Shown here: piece by piece, positions 27,875-40,900 of the stretch
Numbering within the stretch: position 1 is the stretch's first letter
How the letters are laid out: every line of letters starts with the position of its first letter
Assembly: GCF_019703515.2 (NCBI RefSeq)
Contig: NC_059368.1
Coordinates: forward strand, 32,561,391-32,625,390
Source of the DNA: Myxocyprinus asiaticus
Lineage: Eukaryota > Chordata > Actinopteri > Cypriniformes > Catostomidae
Length of the DNA: 64,000 bases
Direction of reading: 5' to 3'
Notes under the pieces: model-generated
Told to the model about the DNA's origin: nothing
Seen by the model: the letters and a program-made list of their open reading frames with translations, nothing else
Database searches by the model: none
Position numbers and translations under genes: made by a program

Positions 27875-29037
27875 TAGTGGTCGAACGATATATCGCAGAG
27901 GCTGATATTCAGACTTTTTTAATAATCTGCATCGGCCGATAAATTTCCCCATTTGGCCGATTTGTTTCTTGATGGCGCTGAGAATCGCCTGGTTGCATGT
28001 GAAGCAACTGAGACATGTAAACGACCAGTAACGGTTCATTTTGTTGTTACGTGCAACACAGTGTCATTTAAATGGTCCACATATCAGAGATATGCAGACG
28101 TGTTTGAGTTCATAATGTTAAAGTGTTCGCCTGTTTCATTCTCCCTCTCTCTTCTCAACAGTTCCCTGTAACTTTTAACTGTCTGGTCTAATGATAAAAA
28201 GGAAAATATCAATAAAAGTAATATTATATACCGTCTGTAAATATGCGCATATCTCGTTTAAACAGATGTAATAAACCAACCTCACACGACTTCAGCAGAT
28301 CCAGCACCCTGTGGAGCGCTCATTTATTTACCTCTAAAGCATGTATTTTAACAGTCTCTACTCAACAGTTCCCTGTCACTTTTAACTTTCTTTTCTAATG
28401 ATAAAAGGCAAATATCAATAATACTTATATTATTTACCATCTGCAAATATGCAGATATCTCGTTTAAACATATGTAATTCACAAACCTCACGAAAATCCA
28501 ATGTTTTCTTCCCGTCGAGCACTTATCTAATATCTTCCTCTGAAGCGCGTATTCTATCAGCCAGAATCAAAAACTTCAGGATCAGGATCAAAAGTTCCTC
28601 TGATTCACAAATAATGACGGTCACTCCGTGACAATCCAAGCAGGTGATCCAGGCTGTTTAAACTGTCAGGAGATTGCTGCTGCTTGCGCTGGATCCACAT
28701 GAGCACGTGAGTGCAACTTCAAAGCTGCGTCCGAAACCAGGAAAATGCTGCCTCTGGAGGCTGTATACGGAGGTACAATGAAATCTGAAATCTGAAGAAA
28801 CTGCTATCTACCATTTAAAATACAATATTATTTTGTAGTTTTGTGTGAAATTTAGTAAATATAGTGCTAAATAAGAGCTTATAAATGTTTTTTATTATTA
28901 TTTTATTTATTTATTCATTAATTTGTTATTTACTATATTAAATTGTGTTATATATCGGCATTGTATCGGCCTATCGGCCACCCTGCCCTCTGGATATCGG
29001 TACCGGCCATTAAAAAACCCATATCAGTCGACCACTA
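27875..29037. mobile_element. hAT-type non-autonomous element, perfect 8-bp duplication
   Basis: The left end TAGTGGTCGAACGATATATC and the right end GATATG/CAGTCGACCACTA are inverted. Both flanks carry the same 8 bp, CCCCACAG (27867-27874 and 29038-29045), the length expected for hAT insertion. The interior contains two diverged copies of a block of about 150-200 bp (starting near 28154 and 28357, each opening TCAACAGTTCCCTGT). No transposase is seen. Confidence 0.75.
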
Positions 29038-29132
29038 CCCCACAGTACACTGTCAAAACTGGATTAGAAATGGCGAGAGTTACCTGATACATTCAATTAA
29101 AAAAAGAATGATGAATTTTCTCTTTTTAAAAA

Positions 29133-29290
29133 GTTAATAGAATAGTTCACCCCAAAATGAAAATTCTGTAATTATTTACTCACCGTCATGTTGCTCCAAA
29201 CCTGTATGCCTGTGTTGTTTTTTCCAATGGAACACAAAAGTCTTCACACAGCTCTTTATGCAGTTCAAATTTTTGTCTTTAGTTCTGCGT
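29133..29290. repeat. MITE fragment, same family as 10768-11430
   Basis: Starts GAATAGTTCACCCCAAAATG and continues through ATTTACTCACCGTCATG. Only the left arm is present. Confidence 0.6.
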
Positions 29291-30544
29291 ACATGAAATG
29301 CTGCATCAGAGCCACTTTCCTGCTGTCACGGCACTCTACATACACTACACCTTTGTAGTGTAAACTTCAATTTCAGTTCAGTGTGCAAATAATACATTGA
29401 CATAATTTCAGTCATGACAACTCTCGGTGTTAGTGTTATAATGGATAAAACATGCGGCTGTTGTGCAGTAAGGGGATTTTCACACCTGGCTCGTTTGGAG
29501 CATTTGATTCGGAACCTGGCACGTTTTCTCCCTTGGGTCAGTTCATTTAGGCATATATGTATTCTTGTCCATGAGAACAGGCACTTTTCAATGCAGAAAT
29601 AATGCAAAACCAGCTAATGACAGGTAAAAATAACCATGACGAACATTTTACAACTCATATCCATCCAATTGACAGATTTTATTTGCAGTGCAACCTCTGA
29701 CTGCAACACACATTTTGTGCCATGTGGAAGCTTTTTGCATAACCGTGACATAAACAGTAGTTGAAAATTTGTAACAGTTGACAAATTTATGCAGGTATAT
29801 CATTTTAACCAGTATTTGGATGTAAGAGCTAAATACCTGAACAGCACACAAACTGTGACCAATAAGAGGACAGTTTGCTCACATGTGACATTTATTAACA
29901 TAATTTTGGTCCATTTTGAAAAGTTGCCTTGTGAAAGTGAACCGAACCAAGATGAAAATGCAACATTGTAACAATTTAGCCTCTGTTTCGGAACAATTTA
30001 AACGAAGTACAGGTCTGAAAAAGCCCTAAGACATACTGTACTTACAATCCCCATAAAGCAAACCTAGACAGGTGCTACTGGGGAGGAGGATGGTTTCAGA
30101 GAGAAAACTCTTGTTGCAAGCTGCAATGAACCAGCTAACCTGCAAACAACTGAGGCAAATTAAATGTTAAACAAAGAGAGAGTACGCAAGTTGATTGGCT
30201 GTAATGACAGATGAAATACCAACTGACCTATCAGCTGCACAATGTGTGCTGATTGGCTAACAGATCACATGTTCAAAGGACCTTCAACTTACACCATGTA
30301 GAGTTTCATGACTGAACATAGGATCATTGTCATTAGATTCTGAATAGGAAACATTCTAACAATATAACATAGATTTAAGTAGGGATGATAGGGACACGTC
30401 CAATTGAGGATTCTACTTGTTTGGCCGGTAAGCGCCCTCTTGAGGAAGACACCTTAAAATTGTATCTGAGGTGCAGGATTTTAAGATGCTAGTGTAACTC
30501 CCAATACATGTCTTATTTTGTGCATTGAAGAAGAACATCTGCAT
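29291..30544. other. Intergenic, no gene recognised
   Basis: No coding exon or known RNA is supported. The frames on both strands near 29326-29971 show no family similarity that I recognise. Confidence 0.4.
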
Positions 30545-30828
30545 TAGGGTTGTGCAGTTTACCTAACGGAGTACCGCGATACCAAAAAAATGTAAATGGT
30601 ATGATATCATCTTGTTGCTAATTTTCGGTAGCATATTACAGTATGCTGTCATTAGATGAGATGTGACAGTTTTTGATGAAATCAATGACAGTTTGAAAAT
30701 ATGGCCAAGTGTGATCATTAAACAGCAGAATGATGTAATTTAATTAAATATTATACAGTCACATGCGCTGCATGCTACAGAATGAACAAGAGGTGCTGCT
30801 CTGTTCTGTCATCTGCTTCACACACACG

Positions 30829-30870
<42 letters not shown>

Positions 30871-31699
30871 CGCACACACTCACACAAACGTAACACACGC
30901 TACTGGTACTTTTTTTCATGCAGTGTGTTTATAGTATAAACGGTTGTTAACACTTAAATGAACTCCTCCGGTGCAGCTCGGAGATTTCCGCTCGAGTGTC
31001 GTCACGGAACTATCCCAGCATTAATGAGAAGCTTGCTATAACTAACTCGTCTAAAACAGGAAGAACTCAAAGGTCTGTCAAATTAAAATCCCACTTAAAT
31101 GAAAGCTCTATTCAAATGGATGTGTGAAATTGTAGACAGAAAAATATAACAACTGTATAAAAATTTAATATTTAAAAAGTAGCAATAATACTCATAATAA
31201 CAATTATGTAATATTAAATGGTTGTATTATTATTATTATTATTATTATCTGTAAGCAATATCACAAATGCAAGCAGCCTTGTGCCACAGGTAATCTGATT
31301 TGTTTTCATGAATGTTTTCATTAATACTGTGAAGCTCTGTTGTGCAGCATTTTATTTTACCAAAAATAAAATTGCACTTTTTTGTCAAACAAATAATAAT
31401 AATAATAATTATGATATTTTTATTTGATTAAAGCTGTATGTATCAATTTGATTAAACACCATTTGATCATAACATTAAATTCAAACATTTAACATGGAAT
31501 CCAGAAAAATTAAAACGGAAAACGCATAATTTGTATCTGTGAGACTTTATGCTGTTCTTTTAATCGTCATTTTCTGTATAATTTAATCAAAAATCTGAGG
31601 CTTTTTATTTGTTGATTATAGTATCGATTTAGTATCGATACCGAGGTACTAGGGCTGGTATTGTACCGAAGCCAAAATGTTGGTATCGGAGCAACCCTA
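30545..31699. mobile_element. hAT-type non-autonomous element
   Basis: The left end TAGGGTTGTGCAGTTTACC and the right end GGTATCGGAGCAACCCTA are inverted at the tips. Flanks ATCTGCAT and CTCTGGAT agree at 6 of 8 positions, consistent with an old 8-bp duplication. It carries an internal CA microsatellite (30820-30870). Confidence 0.6.
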
Positions 31700-32992
31700 C
31701 TCTGGATAGATTGGAAAATAATGTTTTGTCAATAAAATAAGGCATAGTTGTAGGATAAGCCTAAAGCCTTCTTTGTTCATGAGGCCTACTTTTTCAGATT
31801 AAAAATGTAAGTACAAAACATATAAATAAGCAATATGAGAAAAGATTATGTGGGATTGAGGGGAGCTGAAAAGCAGAAAGTGGGGGAAAATGTCAATGCT
31901 CCATTCTTCGCATGATTTGTTTATCTAGTGATGTCATTTTGAACATGTTAATTGTTAATTTACTCTACCCTTTGTTTAGATTTCCATTTTTTTTCATGAT
32001 GGATAATACATTTTACAGAAATTGACTTCCTGTCCCTTGGATATAATTTTTTTCATGTAAGTCTTCTTGAAAATATCAAATTTGATTTTGACCCGTTAAT
32101 CTTAGTGTTTTTTTTTTTTTTTCACATCACATATCATATTATCCAAGTTTATCGCACATCTCATTTTTCCTCCTAATAGTGCAGCCCTAGTGATCAGTTT
32201 TTAATTTGTTCCTAAATTCCAAAAAAATTTATTAATTAATATTTAATATGGTGATGAAGAGAAATGAGACTAGTGAGCTAATAAAGTTATTTTGCTTATA
32301 TCACCAGACTCTCTTTCTTGCATATTCTTAATACCAACATTTTGAATCTTATCCCTGCAATATGTCAATATCAACTTCAATATCAATGTCAAGAACCAAA
32401 CCTTCGCCCTTGCAATGTAAGTCAAATGGGAGATTTACAAACTTCAATCTTCAATTTCTTAAAAAATGTCAAGCTTACAGAAAGTGTAAAAAAAGAATAG
32501 AATTGTTTGAGGAATATCAAAATATAGTGTGACAAGCACAGCTACAAGAACAACTCTTCTTGTTTGAAAGTAATAATAGTAAAGAAATTCTTCAATAATA
32601 AACTATTGAAATGATTAAATAATAATGGAATATATACAATTTTATAGAATCAGTTCTTTCTAAGACAGAGAGACTGAACAACAATATGTCCAATTTTTCG
32701 AAAACAAGGAAAGGGTTTTGCCTCAATGGAATTTTACGCTCGCACTGAATTCTCAGCTTAGGCGAAACAAACAAAAAGAGCCTCATGGCTGCCATACGAC
32801 ACTTCACTCAAAGATACACCACCAGAGAGCCAAACAGGATTTTCCATATGAGACCAAAAAGAGATTATTTTAGTATCTCGTATATTCAGCACTCTCAGAA
32901 TGTTTCTTAGCCCCTGCCTGGGTGGAATCTTGCATGCAGATCAATATCTTACAGACCTTCATTTTCAAAGAAAGACCAGATATGTATCTGAT

Positions 32993-32993
<1 letters not shown>

Positions 32994-33053
<60 letters not shown>

Positions 33054-33104
33054 CACTCACTCACTCACTCACTCACTCACTCTCACTCTCTCTCTCTCTC
33101 TCTA
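32994..33104. repeat. (CA)n(TCAC)n(TC)n compound microsatellite
   Basis: CA units to about 33052, then TCAC/ACTC units to about 33083, then TC units to 33104. The frames running through it are low-complexity artefacts. Confidence 0.9.
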
Positions 33105-33769
33105 AGTACAATCTAACCCTAGTCTAATGAAGGAGGTCTGTAATAACTGGAGAGAGAGCTATATCCGTTAGCAGCAATGGAAGTAGCAACAAGAACTGAT
33201 AAAATGTATTTTATACTATGAAATATGAATGGAATATCTGACATTTTTATTTTGCTTGAAACAAAAATGTATTTCATCAGAATACACAGCTACTTTTGAA
33301 TGCCCATCAATGGATAAGGGAGGTTTTTGAATCTAAATAGTGCAGTTACAACATCTACCAGCAGGTGCAAACTGGGCCATGCTAACCAGCCAAACCTCCC
33401 TTGAATCGAACAATTCCTGATATTCAAGGAATAATGAAAGATCAACTGGAAATTGTGGTCAGCTGTTTGCGAAGGAGAAACCATACAAGAACATGCAGAA
33501 GACAACTTGAGAAAGTTCTGGAAGAGTTGAAATCCTTTGCACATAGGTGATTACCGAGTGGTCCTGGGACCTTAGCAAAAAGCTACAGGAGTAAAGCCAT
33601 GTCTTAAGGCTGTCAACAACACAGATAAACAAGACAGACAAAATTATCCAAAAGGTTGGAAGTAGAGGTCAAACACAACCCTGCTGAAAAGATCAGCACT
33701 GCAGGTCACCAACTTATATTGTGTTTTGGGTGCTGATCCCTCAGCATGGGATGTGGGTGTGCTGGTGTC

Positions 33770-33965
33770 CCCACCAGGACTTTAAACTAGCTTAACTAGC
33801 TTCATCCAAAAGACCATGCTGGACAACCAGCTTCACCAGCTATAAGTTTTGTGGGTGAAAAGCATAGCTCTCCTGGTCCACCAGCTAGACTAGCACCAAA
33901 CCACAATTAGCCGACATAAACCAGTCAAAACCAGCATGAGAATTCCACCCTAATTAAACTGGTCT
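33770..33965. repeat. CCAGC/GCTGG-type repeat fragment
   Basis: Repeated words such as GACCATGCTGG, AACCAGCTTCACCAGC and CCACCAGCTAGACTAGCACC, in both orientations. This is a common style of fish MITE. Related fragments are at 10655-10700 and 11815-11885. Confidence 0.5.
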
Positions 33966-34453
33966 TTTTAGTGGGGAATACAGCCAAGTATGCTCAAGAT
34001 TGTGAAGCGATGACTGCCAAGCTTTCAGATCAGAAATAAAAGAGCTGACAGTCTGGATGATGTTGGCCAAACTTTTGGACTAAGGAGTCAAAGAGGAACA
34101 AAAGAATGAATAAAAAAAAATATAAAAAAAATAATAAAAAGACCTTTGGGACGAAGTAGCACTGGAGACTGTGAGAACTCCGTACTTGAAAACAAGCAAG
34201 AGGCATTTGAAAGAGAGTGCCTGAAAGATGAAGAGATGAAATGCAAGTTTAGTCTCCTATCTGTTCTGTGAGAACGAAATATTGGTTAAAAAACATTGCT
34301 TTAGTGTCTTGCTCCACCTAGTGGTCCAAATGATGTGGCATATTTCAACCAATTGAGCCAGACACACAAAACGAAATATTTTATTATTGGCGATAGAAAC
34401 AAGATATACTGTAGAGCTGTGCACAAAACATGATGACTGTGACAATCAATCTA

Positions 34454-36035
34454 CAGGTGCATCTCAATAAATTAGAATGTCGTGGAAAAGTTCATTTATT
34501 TCAGTAATTCAACTCAAATTGTGAAACTCGTGTATTAAATAAATTCAATGCACACAGACTGAAGTAGTTTAAGTCTTTGGTTCTTTTAATTGTGATGATT
34601 TTGGCTCACATTTAACAAAAACCCACCAATTCACTATCTCAAAAAATTAGAATACATCATAAGACCAATAAAAAAAAAACATTTTTAGTGAATTGTTGGC
34701 CTTCTGGAAAGTATGTTCATTTACTGTATATGTACTCAATACTTGGTAGGGGCTCCTTTTGCTTTAATTACTGCCTCAATTTGGCGTGGCATGGAGGTGA
34801 TCAGTTTGTGGCACTGCTGAGGTGGTATGGAAGCCCAGGTTTCTTTGACAGTGGCCTTCAGCTCATCTGCATTTTTTGGTCTCTTGTTTCTCATTTTCCT
34901 CTTGACAATACCCCATAGATTCTCTATGGGGTTCAGGTCTGGTGAGTTTGCTGGCCAGTCAAGCACACAAACACCATGGTCATTTAACCAACTTTTGGTG
35001 CTTTTGGCAGTGTGGGCAGGTGCCAAATCCTGCTGGAAAATGAAATCAGCATCTTTAAAAAGCTGGTCAGCAGAAGGAAGCATGAAGTGCTCCAAAATTT
35101 CTTGGTAAATGGGTGCAGTGACTTTGGTTTTCAAAAAACACAATGGACCAACACCAGCAGATGACATTGCACCCCAAATCATCACAGACTGTGGAAACTT
35201 AACACTGGACTTCAAGCAACTTGGGCTATGAGCTTCTCCACCCTTCCTCCAGACTCTAGGACCTTGGTTTCCAAATGAAATACAAAACTTGCTCTCATCT
35301 GAAAAGAGGACTTTGGACCACTGGGCAACAGTCCAGTTCTTCTTCTCCTTAGCCCAGGTAAGACACCTCTGACGTTGTCTGTGGTTCAGGAGTGGCTTAA
35401 CAAGAGGAATACGACAACTGTAGCCAAATTCCTTGACACGTCTGTGTGTGGTGGCTCTTGATGCCTTGACCCCAGCCTCAGTCCATTCCTTGTGAAGTTC
35501 ACCCAAATTCTTGAATCGATTTTGCTTGACAATCATAAGGCTGCGGTTCTCTTGGTTGGTTGTGCATCTTTTTCTTCCACACTTTTTCCTTCCACTCAAC
35601 TTTCTGTTAACATGCTTGGATAAAGCACTCTGTGAACAGCCAGCTTCTTTGGCAATGAATGTTTGTGGCTTACCCTCCTTGTGAAGGGTGTCAATGATTG
35701 TCTTCTGGACAACTGTCAGATCAGCAGTCTTCCCATGATTGTGTAGCCTAGTGAACCAAACTGAGAGACCATTTTGAAGGCTCAGGATACCTTTGCAGGT
35801 GTTTTGAGTTGATTAGCTGATTGGCATGTCACCATATTCTAATTTCTTGAGATAGTGAATTGGTGGGTTTTTGTTAAATGTGAGCCAAAATCATCACAAT
35901 TAAAAGAACCAAAGACTTAAACTACTTCAGTCTGTGTGCATTGAATTTATTTAATACACTAGTTTCACAATTTGAGTTGAATTACTGAAATAAATGTACT
36001 TTTCCACGACATTCTAATTTATTGAGATGCACCTG
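34454..36035 (-). mobile_element. Near-complete Tc1/mariner element
   Basis: It starts CAGGTGCATCTCAATAAATT and ends with the inverted AATTTATTGAGATGCACCTG. A TA dinucleotide lies on each side (34452-34453 and 36036-36037). The inverted repeats extend about 200 bp (34454-34660 against 35832-36035) and contain internal copies of the AATTTATTGAGAT-like motif, the long IR/DR design of some fish Tc1 elements. It encodes a transposase on the - strand that is almost open. Confidence 0.85.
34736..35736 (-). pseudogene. Tc1-like transposase, one frameshift near the start
   Basis: The uninterrupted part (35599-34736, 287 codons) covers most of the family's usual length of about 340 residues. It shows the DD34E triad: Asp in VLFSDESKF, Asp in FQQDLAPAH, and Glu in [12 protein letters not shown]. 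The N-terminal helix-turn-helix region lies upstream in the same frame (35600-35730). The natural start, ATG at 35736-35734, is out of frame because one G of an expected G run seems to be missing just after it. It would cut and paste the element at TA sites. Of all transposases in the window it is the least damaged. No internal stop is seen in the 287 codons. Confidence 0.8.
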
Positions 36036-36037
36036 TA

Positions 36038-37044
36038 TATATGTTTGATCATAAATGGGTAATTTTGAGTAGACTTTTAACTTTAGACTGCACAAAACAC
36101 AAAGTTACTGAACTTAACAACAAAATCAATGTAAATAAACTTGCAAACAGTGAAACCATGCAAGCTCATTAATTGTTCAAGCCCAGTGCATGCTGGGATT
36201 CGGGAACAGCTTCCAAAAGTTAAGTAAAATGTAATTATTTTATTAACCAGTGAAATTTACTCAAAGTAGCTAATACATTTGACAAGATTTTCTACTTTAG
36301 GATTGATACGTGATGATACATTGTACGATAACAAACAATAATAAATAATATTTACTTCTAAGCTAGGGCATTAATTTTAACATGTTTGAATGTAGAGTTT
36401 ACTTACGATTTTCAAATGCACGCTTAAACTAACTTATTCAATGTAGAAAGTACTTAATCTTCTCTGCTATATTTGCTTCACCACAGTTTTTGTTGTTGTT
36501 GTTGTTGTTTTCAGTGGGTTGTTGACCATTGCATGAAATCAAAAGGGGGATAAAAGAGAAAAAGATGAAATGCTGAAAGAAAAGATTAAATACTGATCCA
36601 ACACTGACACATAGCTTGACCGTTTGACAGGACATTTTCAAACCCTTAAAGGAGATGTGTTACACCTGGAGTCCTGTTGTGATAAAATAAACATATTCAT
36701 TCTACTACTATTCTCTTTAATTCTCTACTACTCCTACAAACCACAGTGGAGGACTGGGGTGTCATGTGGTAGGACCTATTTTAGAGCTCTTTGGGTAGGA
36801 CATGACTGGCAGAAGTGTTTTTGTAACAAATATGCACAAAGAAATGCAACTATTACAATGATATATCAAGTAATATAACCTGTTATTGTTTTGTTGTATT
36901 TAATGCACATTTGTTCCAGTTTGATTAGATTTTTTTTTTTACCACTGTACAAGAAAACATTAAAAGCACGACTAGGCCTGTATATAGTTGTGTATTTTTT
37001 CCAGAACACCTGTAAACAATGTTTTTATTTTTATTTTATTTTTT
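36038..37044. other. Intergenic, no gene recognised
   Basis: Non-coding, with a GTT-type triplet run near 36487-36510. No exon could be supported. Confidence 0.4.
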
Positions 37045-37375
37045 TAATCCCCTTTTCTCCCAATTTGTAATGCCCAATTCCCACTACTTCCAAATCCTCG
37101 TGGTGGTGCGGTTACTCACCACAGTCTGGGTGGCGGAGGACAAGTCTCAGTTGCCTCCGCTTCTGAGACAGTCAATCCGCGCATCTTATCACGTGGGTTG
37201 CTGTGCATGACTCCGCGGAGACTCACAGCATGTGGAGGCTCGTGCTACTCTCCGCGATCCACGCAGAACTTACCACGCGCCCCACTGAGAATCACTCAGC
37301 ACGCCCTGGATTCAAACTCGCGACTCCAGGGGTGATAATCAGCGTCAATACTTGCTGAGCTACCCAGGTCCCCTA
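37045..37375 (-). mobile_element. tRNA-derived SINE (copy 2), upstream of tmem30a
   Basis: The - strand head resembles copy 1: GGGTAGCTCAGCAAGTA-type box A and GAGTCGCGAGTTTGAATCC box B. It ends about 350 bp before the tmem30a start codon. It is shorter than copy 1, lacking its middle section. Confidence 0.65.
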
Positions 37376-37720
37376 TAAACAACGTTTTTTTATTATTTAT
37401 TTATTTTTTTATTTTTTTATCATTATTATTTTTACAAATGTACGACCTTCGTGAAGATCTACGAAGCTTTTGGAATCGGTTCGACTGAATAAAGAACCGG
37501 TTCAAAACAAACAATTCTTTCGCAAATCGGAAATCACATTTTGACGCTTCCTGTAGCTCTGCCTTAAACAAAACAGACCCAGGAGAGACCACTGGAGTCT
37601 CAAAAATAAGTTTTATACTCTAGTTTCGGACCACAAAGAGAGTTAGGTGCCTATAATCGAAGGATTCTGTCTTTTATGTTGTAACGCAGATATTTAGGCT
37701 GTGAGCTGATAGTAATAACG

Positions 37721-37966
37721 ATGATGGCGTCCAGCTACAGCGCAAAGGAGGAAGACGGTCATCACTCCGGATCCGCGGGGCTCAGTGGTACCGCCATCCG
37801 GACCAAAAAGCCCGACAACACCACCTTCAAACAGCAGCGATTACCCGCTTGGCAGCCCATTCTGACCGCGGGTACTGTGCTGCCCGCTTTCTTCGTTATC
37901 GGTCTCATCTTCATCCCCAAAGGAATTGGCCTCTATGTGACGTCCAACAACATCAAGGAGTTCGAG
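37721..37966 (+). CDS. tmem30a: tmem30a exon 1
   Basis: 82 codons from ATG at 37721 (a second ATG follows at once) to a GT donor at 37967. It encodes a Ser/Gly-rich cytosolic tail, the conserved [16 protein letters not shown] stretch (from about residue 36) and the first membrane helix (about residues 47-72), ending SNNIKEFE. Phase 0 at the junction. Confidence 0.9.
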
Positions 37967-40900
37967 GTTTGATGTTTCCTTGTCGTTTTACTAACAAATG
38001 TAATGCAAATAGACGTCCTCTGTTTGCTCAGACTGGATATGAAAGATTAAAGTGGGTGCAATAAGCTCTCGGGTGTTATGCAACAGTGTTGAGCGTAAGT
38101 GTTTCTGTGTTTTGTAGATTGATTATACCGGGACTGATATGTCCAGACCGTGTTTTAACTGCTCTCAAAGCTTCAGCTGGAACAGCACGACTCCATGCAA
38201 ATGTATCCTGACCTTCTCTCTCAACCAGCTCTTCGAGGTGTGTTTATTACCTCTTTATTTGTTATGTTGAATTCCTATAAAATTTAAGGCATGTTCCGGG
38301 TTCAGTACAATAATATATATTTGTACAATATATTTATTTGTTTAAAAAAACAAACAAATAAACTTCATTTGGAGGGTTTGTATCATTTCTGCGCCACCAT
38401 ACGGAAAAATAAACATTGTTTTCGAAACATCTTTCTGAAAACGCCTCCCGTCTTTCATTGGTCAAACAAACAGATAGTTCTGCCTCCCAAATCACACCAC
38501 TGGTTGAGTCAGTGTTGTTGTGTCGGGCTGGATGGGTCGCTCAAAACAATCAGAGGAATTTTCATAGCGCCACAGAGACACAGTGTTTACAGTTTTCAAG
38601 AAAATTCACCTTTGAATGGCTTACTTATAATTATCTCTGCATATAACGTGGTGATAGGACTGTAAAGGAGGAGGCGAGAAGCAGCTTTCCTTTTTTTTTG
38701 GTAAGGGTTTATTTTTCCTCTTCGCAGCACAATTTACAGTTTCTCTTTAAACACTAAGTTAAACCAGTATCTCACACCGCTTCACAAAATAAACTCTCAT
38801 TAAAAATCTTTGCTCTGGTTCGGCTCTGTCTTGACCAGTCTCTTTCTCTCTCTCCCTCTTCTACTTGCGGTGTGTATATTTATGCCGCTCTCCCCGTGCT
38901 CACTGAAATTAGAGACAGGTGTTAGACATAATTTCACTCAGGTATAAGCGCCCTTACTGATTTCTCTCTCTCCGGAGAGATGCTTGACCACCCCCCCGCT
39001 GCCACAAGGACAAAGTATTTTACCAAGGGTTGGGACGATATGATTATCTTACGATTTGATATAATAACACTTAAATGGCAAAGTATGACAAAATTGTGTT
39101 TATTTTAAAAAAATGTTTCTGCCAAAATGCATGTTATAATTTCTATAAAATTTCTTTATAATTTATATTATTATTCTTTTAATAATTATAAGTTCTTTAA
39201 TACACAATATAGATGCTCAAAGTTTAAATAATAAGAGTTTCTCATATACCTTTCCCTTTAAGAAAAGATCACAAACAAACGAGCCTTCAAAAATAGTGCG
39301 CTACATTCAGGCTGATCAGGTGCAGAACAAGCAACAGAGCTAAACAGAACCTGGCCTGAAAAAGTGAGTGAAAGTATTTGTTTTTTAATAATTTGTTTGT
39401 CATAGGGATTTTAATGATTAATTGACTAAGCGTCATTAATAATTTGATCGATTAAGCTTATCGATTGTCGAGTAATTAATTTAAGGATGAATGCGTTGTT
39501 ATCATGCCAGCAGACTTTGATAAGGCTGTCTGTTCAGTCATCCGCTACAGTGCGCTTCATGTCAAGTTTTGTCCGCATCACAGAAGAAGAACGGCACAGA
39601 TGAAGATGAAGCATGCTCAATGTAATCAGTGTTGGAGTGTTTCTCTATAAATGAACATTATGTTTTCTGCATACACCATGATAGTGTCTTAAAGTACAAC
39701 ACGACAGGAAGCACTTTTGATCTGCTAGTCTTGTTTCATCCCCAACCTACAAATGCATCAGTGACCTCCGGGAAAGCAGATTCAGCTGACTTCTCACCAG
39801 CACACACTGTATGTTATGTAGGCTACTGTGTTTAGGCATTGTGTTATGATTTAATAAAAAAAAAAATATATATATATATATATATGTCCAAAGGTCCGAA
39901 ATATCCCACGATCCACAACAAGATGTTTTAGTGAACTCAAATATGTATTCACGTTATACTGTATATCTTGTAAACAAGTTACTACTAACAGTAATTCATT
40001 AACAGAAATTATACAATTCACAAATTCGTACTAAACGTACACTGAATTAAGAATATTTTGAGAGGATAATGCCAATGCTTGCATTTAAGTGTAATAATTT
40101 AAATTATTTTTAAACAGTAAGCTACATGCACATATTATTTGGAGTCCTCCACGTGCATTTTGTGATATTAACGTTAGCGATTAATTGATCGTTCATTTCC
40201 ACTATGATCGATTATGAAAATGTCTGAAAATTGACATCCCTAGTTGTCATCATTATTATAATCACATTTTAACTTTTTAAAAATATACAAATTCTACATT
40301 CTATCAATAAATATTATATTATGAAATTGTATATATATTAATGATATGAGCTGTCAATGTTTGAAATAATGTGTACAATTTTCAAGAAATAACTGAGTTT
40401 ACATTCATTTGTATAACAAGCGCTTAAATTGTACTGTCACTTTAAGAGTTCAACGAGCATCTCACAGACTCGCACAGTGTTCTGGTTCATTTATTAATGA
40501 GAGAGAAGTGTCCCTGATTTATTTGTAGTTAAAATTATTAATATTTCTTTTTATTTTTAAAAAGATATTAAAAGATGCATTATTCAATGAAAGTTGCGTG
40601 TGAGGATCTCATCGTTCATGGACACACATTACACAGAAGAAATGTTCTCTTTATTCGCAAGCACAGAAACAATGTAGCAAATTTCTAAATATCACATTTT
40701 GCCTCTATATGGTTCGTCATTTTATTTGTTCGCAATATTTAGAAATTCAATATATCGTCCCAGCCCTAATTTTAACAAAAAAAGTTACACACTTAAGCTT
40801 TAAAGCACATTTAATCTTTGGCCTGTTTGATATTTGAGCTTTATAGTTGTCTAAATTGTCCTTTTAGCAGCAGGACTACTTTTCTAGGCGGATGAACTTA

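Larger units (their letters stand above)
31700..34453. other. Intergenic, simple repeats and repeat debris
   Basis: No gene recognised. Contains a compound microsatellite at 32994-33104 and a CCAGC-rich repeat at 33770-33965. Confidence 0.45.

Noticed and set aside
32900..33127. His/Thr/Ser-Leu repeat proteins
   Set aside because: Translation of a CA/TCAC/TC microsatellite.
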